Of a stretch of DNA of 64,000 nucleotides, positions 33,244 through 41,872 are shown piece by piece (the stretch's first letter is position 1; each line of letters begins with the position of its first letter). The position numbers and the translations under genes were made by a program. Source of the stretch: Fulvivirga ulvae (GTDB lineage: Bacteria > Bacteroidota > Bacteroidia > Cytophagales > Cyclobacteriaceae); the NCBI RefSeq assembly GCF_021389975.1, contig NZ_CP089981.1, forward strand, positions 5,047,501 to 5,111,500, read 5' to 3'. Below the pieces are notes generated by a model. It did no database searches, was not told the origin of the DNA, and was given only the letters and a program-made list of their open reading frames with translations.

Positions 33244-34440
33244 TTAAAAACGTTTCAGCGCAAGATTGGATACGGTGTCACCGATGGATAGCGAAGAAGT
33301 AGCCGCAGGAGATGGCGCGTTACATACGTTTACGGCATATTCATTTTCAAGGATCAGAAAATCATCTATTAAGCCTCCGTTACGGTCGCAGGCCTGAGCT
33401 CGGACACCTGCTCCGCCAGGTTGCAAGTCTTCTTCCCTGATCTCAGGCAACAGTTTTTGCAGGGCTTTGGTAAATGCTGCCTTTGAAAACGATCTGTACA
33501 TCTCACCCATGCCTGTTTTCCAGTACTTCATGGCTACTTTCTGAAAACCCGGCCAGGCAAGAGATTCCCCAAGTTCCTTCACACTTATGTCGCTTTTTTT
33601 GTATCCTTCCCGCTTAAATGCAAGCACAGCATTGGGGCCGGCTTCAACGCCTCCTTCCATCATACGCGTAAAATGAACCCCAAGAAACGGGAAATTAGGA
33701 TCCGGGACAGGGTAGATCAGGTTTTTAACCAATCCTTCCTTATTCGCATTCAGTTTGTAATATTCACCTCTGAACGGTATGATCTTAACATTAATTTTTT
33801 GATGGGTAAATGCAGCCACTTTGTCAGAATACAATCCTGCGCAGTTTACGACCAGCTTGGTAGTATATGTACCTTTGTCTGTGGCCACAGTGCTTTCTGT
33901 AGTTCCTGTGTGGATGCCAACAACTCTTTCGCCAAGATGGATGTCTCCACCTTTTTCACGGATGAGCGCTGCATATTTTTGAGCGACAACTTTATAATTA
34001 ACAATACCCGTTTGAGGCACGAAAATTCCTTCAAGTCCATTTACGTGTGGTTCGTATTCTTTCAACTCATCAGCTTTCAAAAGCTTCATATTAGTAAGGC
34101 CGTTTTGTTCACCTCGCTTGAACAAGTTATGCATCAATGGGATTTCCTCTTTGGAGGTAGCCACTACAATTTTTCCACAGAGGTCATAGTCAATTCCATT
34201 CTCATCACAAAAAGCAATGAGTTGGTGATACCCGTTTATACAATTGGTAGCTTTCAGGCTTCCGGGCTTATAGTAGAGCCCGGAGTGTATCACCCCACTA
34301 TTATGCCCGGTCTGATGCGCTGCGGGTTTATCTTCTTTATCAATCACCAATAACCTAAGGGCAGGTTTTTTTGTTTTTATCTTTAGGGCTGTAGCTAGAC
34401 CAACAATCCCTGCGCCTATTACAATTATATCGTACTTCAA
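33244..34440 (-). CDS. lhgO: L-2-hydroxyglutarate oxidase (DAO-family flavoprotein)
   Basis: 398 residues. FAD motif DIIVIGAGIVGLATALK, then HQTGHNSGVIHSGLYYKPGSLKA, which is diagnostic for L-2-hydroxyglutarate oxidases, and a C-terminal GVRAQACDRNGGLIDDFLI. It oxidises the metabolic by-product L-2-hydroxyglutarate to 2-oxoglutarate, passing electrons to quinone or oxygen. It is first in an operon whose last gene is an LDH/MDH-family enzyme; LDH and MDH are known producers of L-2-hydroxyglutarate, so the pair may form a repair or a shuttle unit (inference). Confidence 0.92.
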   Translation of the reverse strand: MKYDIIVIGAGIVGLATALKIKTKKPALRLLVIDKEDKPAAHQTGHNSGVIHSGLYYKPGSLKATNCINGYHQLIAFCDENGIDYDLCGKIVVATSKEEIPLMHNLFKRGEQNGLTNMKLLKADELKEYEPHVNGLEGIFVPQTGIVNYKVVAQKYAALIREKGGDIHLGERVVGIHTGTTESTVATDKGTYTTKLVVNCAGLYSDKVAAFTHQKINVKIIPFRGEYYKLNANKEGLVKNLIYPVPDPNFPFLGVHFTRMMEGGVEAGPNAVLAFKREGYKKSDISVKELGESLAWPGFQKVAMKYWKTGMGEMYRSFSKAAFTKALQKLLPEIREEDLQPGGAGVRAQACDRNGGLIDDFLILENEYAVNVCNAPSPAATSSLSIGDTVSNLALKRF

Positions 34441-34534
34441 GACTTATGTATTTGTATGTGTAGATGCGAAGATATAATATGTTTATTGAAATCGTGAAAG
34501 ATGGACTTATCATCTTTATTATCGCAAAGAGATG

Positions 34535-34542
34535 TAACTTTG
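34535..34542 (+). promoter_or_regulatory. -7 element directly before the glucosaminidase gene
   Basis: TAACTTTG at 34535-34542 matches TAnnTTTG and ends 4 bases before the ATG at 34547. A start of transcription there would give a leaderless or near-leaderless message. The -33 region is poor, so the promoter may be weak or activated. Confidence 0.4.
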
Positions 34543-34546
34543 GAAA

Positions 34547-35389
34547 ATGTTGAAACAGTATATTGTACGAATAAAATATAAGAATATTTACTTCATGTTG
34601 TTGCTGGCTTTGATTATGGGGTGTTCTGACCCTATACTAAAGCCTGCATTTATTATAGCTGAGACTCCGGAGGATATTAAACCTGTGACAGGTAAGTGGG
34701 TAAGGCCGGTACTGTATGATAACAGAATTGATTTTAGCAGACTTTCTGTAAAGAAAAAGAAACAGAAATTTATTGAAATGCTGTTACCTTCAATTCTATT
34801 GGTAAAGCATAACCTCGCAGTAGAAAGGGCTCGTGTTGGCAATATAATTTGGAAGATGAAGAATGACGATCCGGTTAGTGGTGAAGACAAAGCATTTTTT
34901 GATACTAAAATGGAAGAGTTTAAGGCCAACAGTCCGGAGGACCTTTATAACCGCATGGCAACGCACCCAACAAGTATTGTGCTTGCGCAGGCTGCAATTG
35001 AGAGTGGTTGGGGCAGTTCACGGTTTTTTAACGAAGCTAATAATATTTTTGGCGTTTGGTCATATAACCCTGACGAAGACAGGATTATGGCATCTCAAAG
35101 CCGGGGAGACCAGGCCATATTCTTGCGTAAGTATCCCGACTTAAGAGGTTCCATTAAAGATTATTTTCTTACCCTTTCCCGGGCCAACGCTTACGGAAAC
35201 TATCGCCAGCAGCGGTTAAAAGTAAAGGATCCTTATCAGCTTACCTACTTCCTGAAAAACTATTCAGAGTTACGCTATACCTATGTTTCCAGGTTGAATA
35301 TGGTAATGCGGAAGAACAACCTTACGCAATACGACAGCCTGAAGCTGGACCCATCATACTACAACAGCGAAAATCATATCATTCTTTAA
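34547..35389 (+). CDS. Lipid-anchored glucosaminidase (Bax/FlgJ-like)
   Basis: 280 residues. A basic N terminus (KQYIVRIKYKNIYF) and hydrophobic core end in lipobox ALIMGC. The domain is of the Mannosyl-glycoprotein endo-beta-N-acetylglucosaminidase family: AQAAIESGWGSSRFFNEANNIFG (catalytic Glu in AIESGWG), then GSIKDYFLTLSRANAY and a YVSRLNMVM ending, as in the Bax protein. It should cut peptidoglycan glycan strands in the periplasm. The later Met (34595) would leave too short a signal peptide. It is followed 9 bases later by a deacetylase gene. Confidence 0.88.
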   Translation: MLKQYIVRIKYKNIYFMLLLALIMGCSDPILKPAFIIAETPEDIKPVTGKWVRPVLYDNRIDFSRLSVKKKKQKFIEMLLPSILLVKHNLAVERARVGNIIWKMKNDDPVSGEDKAFFDTKMEEFKANSPEDLYNRMATHPTSIVLAQAAIESGWGSSRFFNEANNIFGVWSYNPDEDRIMASQSRGDQAIFLRKYPDLRGSIKDYFLTLSRANAYGNYRQQRLKVKDPYQLTYFLKNYSELRYTYVSRLNMVMRKNNLTQYDSLKLDPSYYNSENHIIL

Positions 35390-35398
35390 AAAAAGTCA

Positions 35399-36454
35399 AT
35401 GAGGTTAATATTGATATTTGTTTTGTTATCCATCACTTCAGCCTGTAATTCCGGTTCATCAGAAAAAGCAGTAGTCAGCGAGCCGGTAACGGGAAACAGG
35501 TCAGTAGTTTGCTTTGTTTACCACCGTTTTGGAGATAACAGATATCCTTCAACCAATGTAAGTCTTACTGATTTTGCCGCGCACCTGAAATATCTTAAAG
35601 AGCATCAATTTACCGTAATGACTCTGTCTGATGCAGTGAAGTATCTACGGACAGGTGATAGTAATATGAAAGTAGCAGTTATTACGGTGGATGACGGCTA
35701 CGATACCTTTCTGTCAGGAGCTATGCCACTGTTGCGAAAGTTTGGATACCCTGCCACGCTTTTTGTTAACACTGAAACAGTGGGAGGAGGGGGCTACCTT
35801 GATTGGGATGAGTTACGGAAGATATCCGGTGAAGGTGTGGAGATAGGCAACCATAGCCATTCACATGCTTATTTTTTGAATATTCCGGAGCATGAACGCG
35901 TTCAAAAATTCAGAGAAGATGTCAGGCAGGCGCAGGCAATGATTCGGGAGCGTCTGGATCTGGAACCTGCGGCATTTGCCTATCCTTATGGAGAGTTTTC
36001 TCCTGAAATGAAAAAGGTAATAGAGGAAATGGGTTTTGAGTCGGCAGCAGCTCAGAACTCAGGAGTAATGAATAGCCATGGTGATTATTTTGCCTTGCCC
36101 AGGTTTCCGATGGCTGATGCTTATGCAGATATCAATGGCTTTGCTGAGAAGGCCGGCATGGAGCCACTTCGAATAAAAGAAGAAATACCTGCGTCCGTAC
36201 TCGTAACAAATGATCCGCCTTCCATTGAAATTGATTTCATGAATGAAGGTTTAAATACCTCTTCGTTGCAATGCTTTGTACAGAGTGGTAGTTGTAATGT
36301 GCAAATCTTGCGTGAGGACCCTTTGAAGGTGAAATTGACTGCCAGGCAGCCGCTTAAAAGAAGGAGAACTCTCTATACGGTTACCATCCGTTCCGCAGAG
36401 GGGAAATGGCACTGGTACAGTCACTTGTGGATTAAACCGGAAATAAAAGAATAA
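35399..36454 (+). CDS. Polysaccharide deacetylase lipoprotein (NodB domain)
   Basis: 351 residues. A lipobox (LSITSAC) follows a short signal. NodB homology domain at ~40-245: FVYHRFGDNRYPS, VITVDDGYDTF with the catalytic/metal Asp pair, IGNHSHSHAYF with metal His residues, and FAYPYGEF. A ~100-residue C-terminal beta domain follows (FVQSGSCNVQIL and TVTIRSAEGKWHWYSH). It likely removes N-acetyl groups from an envelope glycan, perhaps peptidoglycan given the glucosaminidase partner. Its stop codon lies inside the stem of the downstream terminator. Confidence 0.88.
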   Translation: MRLILIFVLLSITSACNSGSSEKAVVSEPVTGNRSVVCFVYHRFGDNRYPSTNVSLTDFAAHLKYLKEHQFTVMTLSDAVKYLRTGDSNMKVAVITVDDGYDTFLSGAMPLLRKFGYPATLFVNTETVGGGGYLDWDELRKISGEGVEIGNHSHSHAYFLNIPEHERVQKFREDVRQAQAMIRERLDLEPAAFAYPYGEFSPEMKKVIEEMGFESAAAQNSGVMNSHGDYFALPRFPMADAYADINGFAEKAGMEPLRIKEEIPASVLVTNDPPSIEIDFMNEGLNTSSLQCFVQSGSCNVQILREDPLKVKLTARQPLKRRRTLYTVTIRSAEGKWHWYSHLWIKPEIKE

Positions 36455-36482
36455 GGGACGATCAATCGTCCCTTATTCTTTT
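36445..36482. terminator. Bidirectional terminator with a perfect 18-bp stem
   Basis: Bases 36445-36462 (starting AAAAGAATAAGGGACGAT) are the exact reverse complement of 36465-36482, with CA between them. The A/T-rich ends give a U tract on both strands. The stem contains the stop codon of the deacetylase and touches that of msrB, so one element ends both convergent genes. Confidence 0.85.
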
Positions 36483-36993
36483 ATTTTTCTTCCTTAAAAT
36501 CCATTGCTGCCGAGTTAATGCAGTACCTTAGTCCTGTAGGTTCAGGGCCATCGGGGAAAACATGGCCAAGGTGGCCGCCACATCTGGAGCAAACCACTTC
36601 TTCCCGAACCATACCGAGGCTGGTATCCTTTATTATTTCCACATTTTCGTCGTCTATGGGTTCATAGAAGCTTGGCCAGCCGCTACCAGACTCAAACTTG
36701 GTGTCAGAATCAAATAACTTCTGATGGCATGCAGCGCAGTAGTAAACACCATCTTTGTGATTGTCCCAGTACTTCCCGGTAAATGCTCTTTCAGTGCCTT
36801 TCTCTCTAAGAACATGATATTCTTCCGAGGTAAGCTCTTTTTTCCATTCTTCTTCTGACTTCATTATTTTATCCTTTTTATTTCTCTCAATAGTTTTTCT
36901 TGCCTCTTGCCCTTTACTGCATGATACAAGGCTAAACACCAGTGTTAAAATAAGCAAAACAAAGGGGGTATTTAAAATTTTCATAACACTCAT
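36481..36993 (-). CDS. msrB: Peptide-methionine (R)-S-oxide reductase, exported lipoprotein form
   Basis: 170 residues. A signal peptide with lipobox (TLVFSLVSC) is followed by the MsrB fold: SEEEWKKELTSEEYHVLREKGTE, zinc pairs CAAC and CSRC, GSGWPSFYEP, and catalytic Cys in GLRYCINSAAMDF. It repairs oxidised methionine in envelope proteins; electrons would have to come from a periplasmic thiol system such as the TlpA type. Lipid anchoring is less common than cytoplasmic MsrB. Confidence 0.93.
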   Translation of the reverse strand: MSVMKILNTPFVLLILTLVFSLVSCSKGQEARKTIERNKKDKIMKSEEEWKKELTSEEYHVLREKGTERAFTGKYWDNHKDGVYYCAACHQKLFDSDTKFESGSGWPSFYEPIDDENVEIIKDTSLGMVREEVVCSRCGGHLGHVFPDGPEPTGLRYCINSAAMDFKEEK

Positions 36994-37214
36994 ACTTACG
37001 TTAAATATTACAAACTGTTTTTGTATATTAAAGTTTCTATTATATAGTCATTTGCCATATTATGTCTTTTCAAAGACAAAAACTATTTTAGCAAACTTCG
37101 CACAGATTTGATGTATTTACCTTTTAAATTGCTATTTTGGAGTTATTTTTTGAAATTAAAATAAATGAAGTTTACTTTACAAAGTAGAGAGTTGTGCTTT
37201 AAGCCATTCAATTC

Positions 37215-37715
37215 ATGAGAAAGCTATTTTTTATTCTTACATTTTTATTTGTTGGCCTTGCCGTGCAGGCGCAAAATTATCAATTACATTCTGTTTATAT
37301 CTATAGTTTCATTCGCTACATCCAATGGCCCGGAGGAGATACTTCCTCCGATTTTGTTATAGGCGTTTTGGGAGACTCACCTTTGATCCCGCACCTTCAG
37401 AAAATGGCGGAAGTTAAAAAAGCAGGAAACCGCACCATTGTGATAAAAAAGTTTAACTCGGTAAACGAAGTGGCCAATAGTGACATATTGTTTATGTCTA
37501 AAGAGTCAGGTAATCAGTTGCAGGGGCTTTTGTCTAAACTAAAGAACAAAAATACCATGATAATAACTGAGGAAGAAGGCATGGGAAAAGAGGGGAGCAA
37601 CATTAATTTTGTAATCCGAAATGGCAAGCTCGCTTTTGAACTAAACAGGGCAGCAATGGATCGGGCTGACCTGAAAGTATCAACAGAGCTAACCCGGTTA
37701 GCCATTATTATATAA
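37215..37715 (+). CDS. YfiR-family (DUF4154) periplasmic protein
   Basis: 166 residues with signal peptide (cleavage after LAVQAQ). YfiR features: YIYSFIRYIQWPG, FVIGVLGDSPLIPHL, NSDILFMSKES and INFVIRNGKLAFELNRAAMDRADLKVS. In Pseudomonas YfiR is a periplasmic regulator of a membrane c-di-GMP enzyme. Here the next gene is a HAMP-GAF-PAS membrane protein, so it probably acts as that protein's periplasmic partner. Confidence 0.9.
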   Translation: MRKLFFILTFLFVGLAVQAQNYQLHSVYIYSFIRYIQWPGGDTSSDFVIGVLGDSPLIPHLQKMAEVKKAGNRTIVIKKFNSVNEVANSDILFMSKESGNQLQGLLSKLKNKNTMIITEEEGMGKEGSNINFVIRNGKLAFELNRAAMDRADLKVSTELTRLAIII

Positions 37716-37757
37716 TTAAGAATTAAGTAACAATATTTAATCTACAGATTCAGCTAT

Positions 37758-39683
37758 ATGCGAAAGATGAAATTCAAAATTGGTAATAAGATTTTTGGTG
37801 GTTTTCTCATCCTCATAGTATTGTTTGTTGTCAATGCTTCGATCATTTTTTACAATGGTAATGTGATTGATCAGGTAGTAAACCGTTCTTCTGAGGTGAT
37901 AAGGCCGTCTAAAGAAGCGATTAATGACTTTATCCTTTTGGTGACCAGATCTAAAATGCTTATTACCAACTGGGTGTATCTGCAAAGCAACACTGATGAC
38001 AAGGATGCTCTGAGGGACCTGCACGAATTTGACTACCCTGAGCTGAAGGATGAGATCACCGGGCTGATGGTAAACTGGGAAATTGATAGTCAAAGACAAT
38101 TAATGGACTCTGTTTTCACGGAGTTTGACAAGCTGTTAAAAGTAGAGAAAGAAGTAATGGGACAGTTGGTGACCTTTGAAAATTATGAGGATCCGCTAAC
38201 GAAACTTCTGGCAGAGGACGCCATTGAAAGCCAGGTTATCCCCCTGACATCATCCATCATCTCCATGCTTGACAAGATTGCTGAAATGCAACAGGAGGTG
38301 ACTGAGGAGTCTGATGCTGATTTGAAAACTGCTGCCGACCAATTGAGGAATATTACGATCATTTTGGGAGTAATTATCGTTGCATTAGGCCTGTTCATGG
38401 CCTTTGTGATGGCCCGATCCATTACGCGACCGATTAATTATATCAAGGATGTGGTGGTCAAGCTGGGTAAAGGAGAGCTTGTGGACGATTCGGGACGCAA
38501 GTTTAACAATGACGAGATAGGGGAAATGGCGGCTGCAATGGATAGTCTCATACATGGTTTGAGATCTACTACTTTGTTTGCCGAAAACATAGGTAAGGGA
38601 AGCTACGATTCTGAATTTAAACCGCTAAGTGACCATGATGTGTTGGGTAATGCCCTTCTGGAAATGAGGGAGAACCTTTCGCGTGTTGCTGAAGAGGACA
38701 AGAAGAGAAACTGGTCTACTGAAGGCCTTGCCAAATTTGGTGATATCCTTAGAAAGAACAATGATAACATCAGCAAGCTTGCCGATGATATTATCCGTAA
38801 CCTGGTCAAATACATGAGGGCCAATCAGGGTGGAATTTATATTATAGAGGACGATGGCTCTGATGATCCTTTTATGACCTTAATGGCAGTCTACGCATGG
38901 GACAAGAAAAAGTACCTTAACCAAAAAGTATATAAAGGTGAAGGCCTTGCCGGTCAGGTATGGTTGGAAATGGATACCATCTATTTAACGGAAGTGCCTG
39001 ATAACTACATTAAGATCACCTCAGGGCTTGGAGATGCTAACCCTAAAAGTATACTGATCGTGCCGCTGAAAGTTAACGAAGAGATCTATGGTGTGGTGGA
39101 GATTGCTTCATTCAATGCTTTTGAAGAGCACGAAATAGATTTTGTTGAAAAGATTGCCGAAACGATCGCTTCAACTGTGTCTTCAGTTAAGATCAATGCC
39201 AAAACTCAGAGCCTGCTTGAAGAATCTCAGGAAATGACTGAGCAAATGAGATCGCAGGAAGAGGAGATGAGACAGAATATGGAAGAGCTGCAGGCCACAC
39301 AGGAAGAGATGCAAAGAGGTCAGGCTGAGGCTGAAAATACCATGGATGCCATTAATCAGGCCGTAGCAACCATAGAGTTTGACCCTGAGGGTAAAATAGT
39401 GAATGTAAACCGTAACTTCCTTGATATGATGGGATATAGCAAGGACGAATTGGTGGGTGAGTTCCATAGAATATTCGTAACTAAGGAAGAAAAGACTTCG
39501 GATGACTATAAGCAGTTCTGGAGGGACCTCTCTTCAGGTCAGTTAAAAGAAGGCGAATATAAAAGACTTGACAAGTCCGGTAAAACCAGGTTCCTCAAGG
39601 AGAGCTACGCTCCAATAAGAAACAGGGACGGTTCTACAGCAAAAATTATGATGTTTGCTACAGACATCACAACATATAAATAA
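37758..39683 (+). CDS. Membrane HAMP-GAF-PAS signalling protein lacking a kinase domain
   Basis: 641 residues. Two membrane helices (~10-32 and ~200-220) frame a helical periplasmic domain (MCP_1TM/4-helix style). HAMP follows at ~222-275, then a GAF domain at ~330-480 (SILIVPLKVNEEIYGVVEIASF), a coiled coil with EEEMRQNMEELQATQEEMQ, and a C-terminal PAS-PAC domain (FDPEGKIVNVNRNFLDMMGYSKDELVG). No histidine kinase, methyltransferase or cyclase domain is present. It presumably passes a signal to a separate protein; YfiR lies 42 bases upstream. A second Met at residue 4 is an equal start. Confidence 0.85.
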   Translation: MRKMKFKIGNKIFGGFLILIVLFVVNASIIFYNGNVIDQVVNRSSEVIRPSKEAINDFILLVTRSKMLITNWVYLQSNTDDKDALRDLHEFDYPELKDEITGLMVNWEIDSQRQLMDSVFTEFDKLLKVEKEVMGQLVTFENYEDPLTKLLAEDAIESQVIPLTSSIISMLDKIAEMQQEVTEESDADLKTAADQLRNITIILGVIIVALGLFMAFVMARSITRPINYIKDVVVKLGKGELVDDSGRKFNNDEIGEMAAAMDSLIHGLRSTTLFAENIGKGSYDSEFKPLSDHDVLGNALLEMRENLSRVAEEDKKRNWSTEGLAKFGDILRKNNDNISKLADDIIRNLVKYMRANQGGIYIIEDDGSDDPFMTLMAVYAWDKKKYLNQKVYKGEGLAGQVWLEMDTIYLTEVPDNYIKITSGLGDANPKSILIVPLKVNEEIYGVVEIASFNAFEEHEIDFVEKIAETIASTVSSVKINAKTQSLLEESQEMTEQMRSQEEEMRQNMEELQATQEEMQRGQAEAENTMDAINQAVATIEFDPEGKIVNVNRNFLDMMGYSKDELVGEFHRIFVTKEEKTSDDYKQFWRDLSSGQLKEGEYKRLDKSGKTRFLKESYAPIRNRDGSTAKIMMFATDITTYK

Positions 39684-39719
39684 GAGAGACCGGGGCAACT
39701 CAAAATGAATAAGAAGTGA

Positions 39720-39751
39720 AAAACCTTCTCCATAAAAGGGGAAGGTTTTTT
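39720..39751 (+). terminator. Terminator after the HAMP-GAF-PAS gene
   Basis: AAAACCTTCTCC (39720-39731) pairs with GGGGAAGGTTTT (39738-39749; one G-U pair) around a six-base loop and runs into a T tract next to the convergent HAD gene. Confidence 0.8.
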
Positions 39752-39752
39752 A

Positions 39753-40409
39753 TTAAGAGGTGAGTGTGGCTACAAGCTCCTTTAGTTCGTCAGGAGAGGA
39801 GGCCACATGACTGGCACCAATCTCCATCAGGATATCCGCATGTCCGCTGCGTATATGGCTGGCCCCCGTAAAGCCTATTACCGTCATACCCGCATCAACG
39901 GCCGCTTTAACACCACTCTTGCTGTCCTCCACAACCAGGCAATATTCAGGGTTTACTTCCAGGGTTTTTGCAGCATGAAGATAAATGTCAGGCCAGGGCT
40001 TGGGGTTTGCTACCATTTCAGAGGAAAAGAATTTCTCTTTAAAAATATCCTCGAGGCCGATGTGTTTAACCGCCTTTTTAACCTGCCATAAACTACTGTT
40101 TGATACCACTGCTTTAGGAAATGGTAAGGTTCTAACTACGTCCTGCATGCCCTTCACCGGCCTAAGCTGGTTATAAATATCCACATCACATTGGTGGGTA
40201 AACTCCTTGAGATTTATCTTTTGCAGTTGATCCGGAGATAGTAATGAATTGAATATTGAAGAAATGGTCTTGCCTGTATAAGTACTTAAATAATCTTCAA
40301 CAGAGATGTGAATGTCGCACTGAGTGAAGGCTTTGGTCATGACCTCAGCTGCTATTATTTCTGTATCTACGAGTACGCCATCACAATCAAAAATGAGTTG
40401 TTTAAACAT
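39753..40409 (-). CDS. HAD-superfamily phosphatase (beta-phosphoglucomutase/GPH type)
   Basis: 218 residues from the Met at 40409, chosen because FKQLIFDCDGVLVDTE follows directly; the frame upstream is open but not protein-like. Motif I DCDGVLVD, motif II AVVSNSS, Lys in NPKPWPDIY and motif IV VVEDSKSGVKAA define a subfamily IA HAD hydrolase. It removes phosphate from a small sugar phosphate or similar; DxDGVL(V)DTE is common to beta-phosphoglucomutase and phosphatases such as YieH/GS1-like. Substrate unknown. Confidence 0.88.
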   Translation of the reverse strand: MFKQLIFDCDGVLVDTEIIAAEVMTKAFTQCDIHISVEDYLSTYTGKTISSIFNSLLSPDQLQKINLKEFTHQCDVDIYNQLRPVKGMQDVVRTLPFPKAVVSNSSLWQVKKAVKHIGLEDIFKEKFFSSEMVANPKPWPDIYLHAAKTLEVNPEYCLVVEDSKSGVKAAVDAGMTVIGFTGASHIRSGHADILMEIGASHVASSPDELKELVATLTS

Positions 40410-40576
40410 GAAACGGATTTTTTTGTTGATATAATTTGTAATTACAGTGCAATGATAATATTTTGTCGGCAACGATTATGTAATAAATTTGAGTATCTTG
40501 CGCAAATTGAAGATAGCATAGGCTGTCGGGAGGTACTGCGAAGTATTGGCGCCGTTGATTTTAAATAATGTAAATA

Positions 40577-41797
40577 TTGAAATTTAAAGATTTGGGCCTG
40601 GATAATCGCCTGTTAGAGGGGATTGAGGCCATTGGTTTTGAAAATGCTACTCCGGTTCAGGAGCAGGCAATTCCAGAGATTTTAAGTGGTAAAGACATGA
40701 TTGCGTCGGCCCAGACTGGTACGGGCAAAACGGCAGCGTTCTTACTACCGGTCATTCACCAGATTTTATCGGGTGACCATGATGATAATCATATCAAAGC
40801 ACTCATCATAGTTCCCACCAGGGAGCTGGCTGTTCAGATTGATCAGCAAATGGAAGGATTGTCGTATTTTACATCAGTCAGTTCTATAGCTGTTTACGGG
40901 GGTGGCGATGGTAGCTCTTTTACACGTGAGAAGCAGGCGCTTTCTGAGGGGGCTGATGTAATTGTAGGCACCCCCGGGCGTTTAATTGCCCATCTGAACA
41001 TGGGCTATGTAAAGGTTGATCAGCTACAGCACCTTATTCTCGATGAGGCCGACCGGATGCTGGACATGGGCTTTTATGACGATCTGATGAAGATTATCTC
41101 TTATCTTCCAAAACAACGACAAAACCTGTTGTTTTCTGCCACGATGCCTCCAAAGATCAGGGAGCTGGCCAAGAAAATCCTTCACGAACCTGTAGAGATC
41201 AATATAGCAGTGTCAAAGCCCGCTGAGCGTATTCTGCAAGTAGCTTTTGCTGTTTATGACAACCAGAAGATTCCTTTGGCTAAATATCTGCTACAGGCTA
41301 AAAAACTACAAAGTGTCATTGTCTTTTGCAGTACCAAAAGCAGTGCAAAGCAATTGGCAAAGGAATTAAAAGGGCTTGGATTTCAGGCTGAAGATATTCA
41401 CTCTGACCTTGATCAAACTGAAAGAGAGCAGGTGCTGAGGAGCTTCAAAAACAGAAAACTTAATATATTGGTGGCCACCGATATTATGTCACGAGGTATT
41501 GATATTGAAGATATAGAGTTGGTGATTAACTATGATGTACCTAATGATGGGGAAGACTATATTCATCGAATTGGGAGAACTGCAAGGGCAGCTTCAAAAG
41601 GGGTGGCTTTTACCTTTATCAATGAAAAGGAGCAAGGCAAGTTTTTGGGTATAGAAGAACTCTTGGGGTCACCTGTTCCCAAAGGAAAAGTCCCTGCATC
41701 ACTTGGCGAAGCCCCTGTTTATCAGCCTAAGAAACGACGGGCCGGTGGATTTAAAGGGTCAAGAAAACCCAGGAACGGATATAAAAAGAAGAGTTAA
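40577..41797 (+). CDS. DEAD-box RNA helicase, RhlE type, with TTG start
   Basis: 406 residues. The start is a TTG at 40577: the first residues (M)KFKDLGLDNRLLEGIEAIGF are the standard RhlE N terminus, and no ATG exists in frame before the Q motif. Motifs: ATPVQEQAIP (Q), AQTGTGKT (I), PTRELAVQ (Ia), TPGRL, DEADRMLDMGF (II), SATMP (III), ATDIMSRGID (V) and HRIGRTARA (VI). The basic tail (PKKRRAGGFKGSRKPRNGYKK) binds RNA. It likely acts in ribosome assembly or mRNA turnover. Confidence 0.93.
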   Translation: MKFKDLGLDNRLLEGIEAIGFENATPVQEQAIPEILSGKDMIASAQTGTGKTAAFLLPVIHQILSGDHDDNHIKALIIVPTRELAVQIDQQMEGLSYFTSVSSIAVYGGGDGSSFTREKQALSEGADVIVGTPGRLIAHLNMGYVKVDQLQHLILDEADRMLDMGFYDDLMKIISYLPKQRQNLLFSATMPPKIRELAKKILHEPVEINIAVSKPAERILQVAFAVYDNQKIPLAKYLLQAKKLQSVIVFCSTKSSAKQLAKELKGLGFQAEDIHSDLDQTEREQVLRSFKNRKLNILVATDIMSRGIDIEDIELVINYDVPNDGEDYIHRIGRTARAASKGVAFTFINEKEQGKFLGIEELLGSPVPKGKVPASLGEAPVYQPKKRRAGGFKGSRKPRNGYKKKS

Positions 41798-41819
41798 TTA
41801 AATACTTTTTATAATATGA

Positions 41820-41857
41820 GAAAGCCTTCAGGTTTAACCAATAACCTGAAGGCTTTC
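41820..41857. terminator. Bidirectional terminator between the helicase and a convergent lipoprotein gene
   Basis: Perfect 15-bp inverted repeat, GAAAGCCTTCAGGTT (41820-41834) with AACCTGAAGGCTTTC (41843-41857), loop of eight bases, T-rich on the plus side and A-rich upstream. Confidence 0.85.
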
Positions 41858-41872
41858 TTTATTACCTCAAAC

